DNA of 8,646 nucleotides from Candidatus Obscuribacterales bacterium (GTDB taxonomy: Bacteria > Cyanobacteriota > Vampirovibrionia > Obscuribacterales > Obscuribacteraceae). Position 1 is the stretch's first letter, and the number at the start of each line of letters is the position of its first letter. The notes under the pieces are model-generated. The model ran no database searches. It worked only from the letters and a program-made list of their open reading frames with translations, and was not told the origin of the DNA. The stretch is from positions 1 to 8,646 of the forward strand of contig JAKFVJ010000017.1 in assembly GCA_021732245.1 (NCBI GenBank), written 5' to 3'. Positions 5,874-8,646 of this stretch are shown here, in pieces. Both the position numbers and the translations under genes were made by a program.

Positions 5874-6798
5874 TTTGTACAACACCTGCGACAGATGTTG
5901 TTTCGAGCTTCAATTCCGCCATAAGCCTATCGAGAATTTCCATGTGGCTCTTCTCCGGACCTACAAGAGGCAGTCTCAAGTGCGGCTGACAGAGTCCCAT
6001 TTTTGAGAGAACATACTTGATACAAGCCGGATTAGGCGACAGGAAAAGCGCCTTGAACAGCGGCAGGTAATCGTAGTGAAAAAGTCTAGCCTTTGCGTGA
6101 TCGCCTGTGAAGAAAGCATCGATCATTTTTGCAATCGGCTTACCAACCACATGACTTGCCACGCTAACAACTCCGCAAGCTCCAGCGGACAAGAACGGCA
6201 ACGTCAAATAGTCATCGCCGGAATAAATACGGAAATCTTCGCGAATCTTGCCTGCTATCTCACCAGCCTGGTCAACACTTCCAGTTGAATCCTTCAGTGC
6301 ATGAATCAGTTTGCAGCGATTAGCAAGCTCAACAGTCGTATCTACAGTGATGTTGACACCGGTTCTGCCCGGAATGTTGTAGAGCATTGTCGGTACGGTG
6401 ACCGATTTCATTACAGTCTCAAAGTGAGCCAAAAGCCCTTGCTGGCTGGGCTTGTTGTAATAAGGTGCCACCAGCAACAATCCATCAACGCCGGCTTCTT
6501 GGGCTTTCTTGCAATTTTCAATCGTATGCGCTGTCGAATTTGAACCAGCGCCGGCAATTACTTTCGCTTTGCCTTTCGCAGCCTTGACCACAGCAAGAAG
6601 CAATTCGCTTTTCTCTTTATCTTCCAGAGTCGGGCTTTCGCCGGTAGTGCCTGCAACCACAATCGATGTTGTGCCGTTTTTAATCAAGTGCTCGACAATG
6701 GCTGTGACTGCCTTGTAGTCTATGGACATGTCGTCCTTAAAAGGCGTGACCATTGCTGTCACTACTTTTCCAAACACCGGCGAATTAACTCCAATCAT
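5848..6798 (-). CDS. dapA: 4-hydroxy-tetrahydrodipicolinate synthase
   Basis: DapA condenses pyruvate with aspartate semialdehyde, the committed step toward diaminopimelate and lysine. The 316-residue aldolase-type barrel shows the active-site set: GTTGESPTL (50-58) with Thr51/Thr52, YYNKPSQQG (113-121), LYNIPGRTG (139-147) with Tyr140 and Arg145, and the Schiff-base Lys169 in HALKDSTG. It is some 20 residues longer than the usual 290-300, owing to a C-terminal extension (about 295-316) rich in Val and Thr. That extension covers the region where rnj begins, so it may reflect the gene overlap. The ATG at 6798 has a GGAGGAAG ribosome-binding site (6807-6814) eight bases upstream. asd ends 20 bases before. 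Its substrate is made by Asd and its product is used by DapB, both encoded upstream in the same operon. Confidence 0.97.
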   Translation of the reverse strand: MIGVNSPVFGKVVTAMVTPFKDDMSIDYKAVTAIVEHLIKNGTTSIVVAGTTGESPTLEDKEKSELLLAVVKAAKGKAKVIAGAGSNSTAHTIENCKKAQEAGVDGLLLVAPYYNKPSQQGLLAHFETVMKSVTVPTMLYNIPGRTGVNITVDTTVELANRCKLIHALKDSTGSVDQAGEIAGKIREDFRIYSGDDYLTLPFLSAGACGVVSVASHVVGKPIAKMIDAFFTGDHAKARLFHYDYLPLFKALFLSPNPACIKYVLSKMGLCQPHLRLPLVGPEKSHMEILDRLMAELKLETTSVAGVVQNEVFGVSR

Positions 6799-6818
6799 GG
6801 CTATTTCTTCCTCCAGAC

Positions 6819-7853
6819 TTATGTGGTCACTTGCTGCTTGAGCAAGTTGTGTTCAACGAGATACTCAGCAATACGGACGGCATTGAGAGCAGCACCGATA
6901 CGCAAATTGTCAGCCACCACCCAAAGATTTAGGCCGTTGGGCGACGACGTGTCATGGCGAATACGTCCGACATAAACAGGATCAGCACCTGCTGCTTCCA
7001 CCGGTGTCGGGTAAATTCCTTCCGCCGGACTATCCCAAACTTCAACTGCCGGACTTGTTGCAAGAATTTGTCTAGCTTCTACAGGTGACAATGGCTTCTC
7101 GAAATCAATTGTCACAGATTCACTGTGTCCAATCACAACAGGCACACGCACCGCAGTAGCTGTAATCGGCAGCTCCGGCAAATCAAGCATCTTACGGCTT
7201 TCATTTACCAACTTCATTTCTTCTTTGGTGTATCCGTTGTCGAGAAACTTATCGATCTGCGGAATCAAATTGAAAGCAATCTGGTGCTGAAATACCAAAG
7301 GCGTATAGTCTTCGTTATTCATAATTGCGCGCGTCTGATGCTCAAGCTCATCAATTGCTTCTTTGCCTGCTCCACTTACAGATTGATAGGTGGTGACTAT
7401 CACTCGCTTCAGTCCAGCTGCGTCATGCAATGGCTTCAGAATGACAACCAACTGCGCTGTCGAGCAATTTGGATTAGCAATAATGCCCTTATGGTTATGC
7501 AATGCCTTAGCATTTACTTCCGGCACGACCAATGGAACTTCCGGATCCATACGAAAAGCATTGGAGTTATCGATAACACAAGCACCCGCAGCTACTGCCG
7601 CCGGAGCCAGACGCTTGCTAATTTCTTCACCAGCGGAAGCCAGGACAATATCAATTCCGTTAAACGATTCAGGCGTTGCTTCTTCAACCGGATAGGACGT
7701 GCCATTGAAACTCAGGCTGGCGTCCTTCGAGCGAGAACTAGCCAGCAAACGCAAAACACCTACCGGAAAATTTCTCTCTTCCAGAACAGCCAAAAGCTCA
7801 GCACCGACTCTACCGGTGGCACCAAGAATTGCAATATTTATTGGCTTAATCAA
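6819..7853 (-). CDS. asd: Aspartate-semialdehyde dehydrogenase
   Basis: Asd reduces aspartyl phosphate with NADPH to aspartate semialdehyde, the branch-point metabolite for lysine/diaminopimelate and for threonine/methionine. Motifs, numbered from an upstream TTG at 7874: the dinucleotide-binding loop ILGATGRVGAELL (16-28), the catalytic Cys137 in ANPNCSTAQL (133-142), SVSGAGKEAIDEL (165-177), and VRVPVVIGHSESV (242-254) with conserved Arg243 and His250. There is no ATG near the N-terminus. I prefer the TTG at 7853 (344 residues, beginning MIKPINIAILG) because AAGGA (7861-7865) lies seven bases upstream. The TTG at 7874 would overlap the dapB stop by seven bases and lacks such a site. With the chosen start the gap to dapB is 14 bases and the ribosome-binding site lies inside it. 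A TTG start may keep expression modest. Confidence 0.96.
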   Translation of the reverse strand: MIKPINIAILGATGRVGAELLAVLEERNFPVGVLRLLASSRSKDASLSFNGTSYPVEEATPESFNGIDIVLASAGEEISKRLAPAAVAAGACVIDNSNAFRMDPEVPLVVPEVNAKALHNHKGIIANPNCSTAQLVVILKPLHDAAGLKRVIVTTYQSVSGAGKEAIDELEHQTRAIMNNEDYTPLVFQHQIAFNLIPQIDKFLDNGYTKEEMKLVNESRKMLDLPELPITATAVRVPVVIGHSESVTIDFEKPLSPVEARQILATSPAVEVWDSPAEGIYPTPVEAAGADPVYVGRIRHDTSSPNGLNLWVVADNLRIGAALNAVRIAEYLVEHNLLKQQVTT

Positions 7854-7867
7854 TTTCGATTCCTTTC

Positions 7868-8646
7868 CTAACAAACTGACGAAGGCTGTTTGCTATCACC
7901 CAAAAGTACATTTTCCAAACCAACTTCAAGATGATCCAGTTTCATCACTTCCTTACAAGCAAGCAAAATGCCGCGAATGTAGCATTCGGTATTCATGCCA
8001 TCATGACGAATAGTCAAAAGCTCACCTTCAGCACCGAAGATAACTTCCTGGTGTGAAATAAGTCCCGGCAAACGCAATGAATGAACATGCACGCCTGATG
8101 AATGTCTGCCACCACGCGCTCCATCAAGAAGCTCTTTCTCGTCAGTCGGCGGATTGAACTTATTACTTACTTCAGCAAGCTTGCGAGCCGTAAACATAGC
8201 TGTACCGGATGGCGCATCTTTCTTGCCAGTGTTGTGCATCTCAACGACTTCCACATGCGGGAAGAATTTTGCTGCTTGCTTAGCAAATTCCATCATCAAT
8301 ACAGCACCCAGAGAGAAGTTGGGGACAACCATGCCGCCCATCTTCGCTTTCTTAGCTGTCTCTTGCAGCAACTTTACTGCTTCGGGATCAACACCTGATG
8401 TACCAACAACTGGACGCACGCCGCGCTCAAGAGCGAGCTTAGCTATTTCAACTGACGCTTCAGCTTCAGTAAAATCGAGAACTACATCCGGCTTATTAAA
8501 GTCCAGCATGTCGAGGAAACTCTCACCAACGAGAATTCCTGTCTTACCAGCACCTATCAATTCCCCGATGTCTGTGCCGGCATAGCTTGCACCTGGTCTG
8601 CCAAAGCCACCAACTAATTCCAAGTCTTTGTCGGCAAGCATTGCCT
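7868..8646 (-). CDS. dapB: 4-hydroxy-tetrahydrodipicolinate reductase, 5' end outside window
   Basis: DapB reduces the DapA product with NAD(P)H to tetrahydrodipicolinate. The frame runs off the right edge. The Met encoded at 8639-8641 is internal, because the N-terminal GxxGRMG nucleotide-binding loop and about 25-30 residues are missing. Numbered from that Met: LDFTEAEA (55-62), VVGTSG (78-83), VPNFSLGAVLMMEF (106-119), EMHNTGKKDAPSGTA (134-148) and HSLRLPGLISHQEVIFG (near 190-207), all in family order. The substrate-site signature normally reads HH..K.DAPSGTA. Here the first His (136) and the Lys (140) are kept, but the second His is Asn137 (codon 8231-8233). The HSLRLPG/HQEVIFG form resembles Gram-positive and cyanobacterial DapB more than the E. 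coli enzyme. This is the first visible gene of the minus-strand operon; its promoter lies beyond the window or further upstream. Confidence 0.95.
   Translation of the reverse strand, partial: AMLADKDLELVGGFGRPGASYAGTDIGELIGAGKTGILVGESFLDMLDFNKPDVVLDFTEAEASVEIAKLALERGVRPVVGTSGVDPEAVKLLQETAKKAKMGGMVVPNFSLGAVLMMEFAKQAAKFFPHVEVVEMHNTGKKDAPSGTAMFTARKLAEVSNKFNPPTDEKELLDGARGGRHSSGVHVHSLRLPGLISHQEVIFGAEGELLTIRHDGMNTECYIRGILLACKEVMKLDHLEVGLENVLLGDSKQPSSVC

Noticed and set aside
7125..7871. 248-codon plus-strand frame antisense to asd
   Set aside because: It lies entirely opposite a clear asd gene, and its composition is that of a shadow frame (rich in Arg, Ser, Cys and Asn, no motif).
8154..8585. 143-codon plus-strand frame antisense to dapB
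   Set aside because: Opposite conserved dapB sequence, Ser/Thr-rich shadow with no recognisable domain.

Overview
This 8.6-kb window is bacterial chromosome with two convergent gene blocks. Its moderate base composition, a cyanobacterial-type SepF and an asd-dapA-rnj gene order that I recall from cyanobacteria (for example Synechocystis) suggest the Cyanobacteriota lineage. There are no photosynthesis genes in view. A non-photosynthetic relative such as the Melainabacteria/Vampirovibrionia is a reasonable guess, but this is inference and not proven by the sequence.

Left block, plus strand (1-3074). The window opens inside a gene whose visible part ends in a very long Asp/Glu tail (1-684). 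It overlaps by one base (TAATG) with ispD (684-1385), an enzyme of the MEP isoprenoid pathway. A 102-base gap leads to the cell-division gene sepF (1488-1988), which ends in a strong intrinsic terminator. A 471-base non-coding stretch follows. It holds three 35-bp tandem repeats (2061-2165), the last of which carries a perfect hairpin. It also holds a possible small RNA or attenuated leader that has an exposed anti-Shine-Dalgarno-like CCTCCTT and ends in a second strong terminator (2347-2380). After it comes a 204-residue protein of unknown function (2460-3074).

Right block, minus strand (8646 down to 3061). Five tightly packed or overlapping genes read dapB (5' end cut off by the window edge), asd, dapA, rnj (RNase J) and mnmH (tRNA 2-selenouridine synthase). 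Gaps are 14 to 20 bases or negative, so this looks like one operon. Asd, DapA and DapB are the aspartate-semialdehyde dehydrogenase, dihydrodipicolinate synthase and dihydrodipicolinate reductase steps that lead to diaminopimelate (peptidoglycan) and lysine. RNase J is a major RNA-decay nuclease. MnmH modifies the wobble uridine of tRNAs for Lys, Glu and Gln, and its presence implies selenium metabolism elsewhere in the genome.

The blocks meet tail to tail: the last 14 bases of the unknown gene and of mnmH overlap at 3061-3074. Most of the window is conserved housekeeping. The parts that deserve attention are the 1989-2459 intergenic region, the unknown 204-residue protein, the acidic tail coupled to ispD, the presence of mnmH in this operon, and a changed active-site-region residue in DapB.
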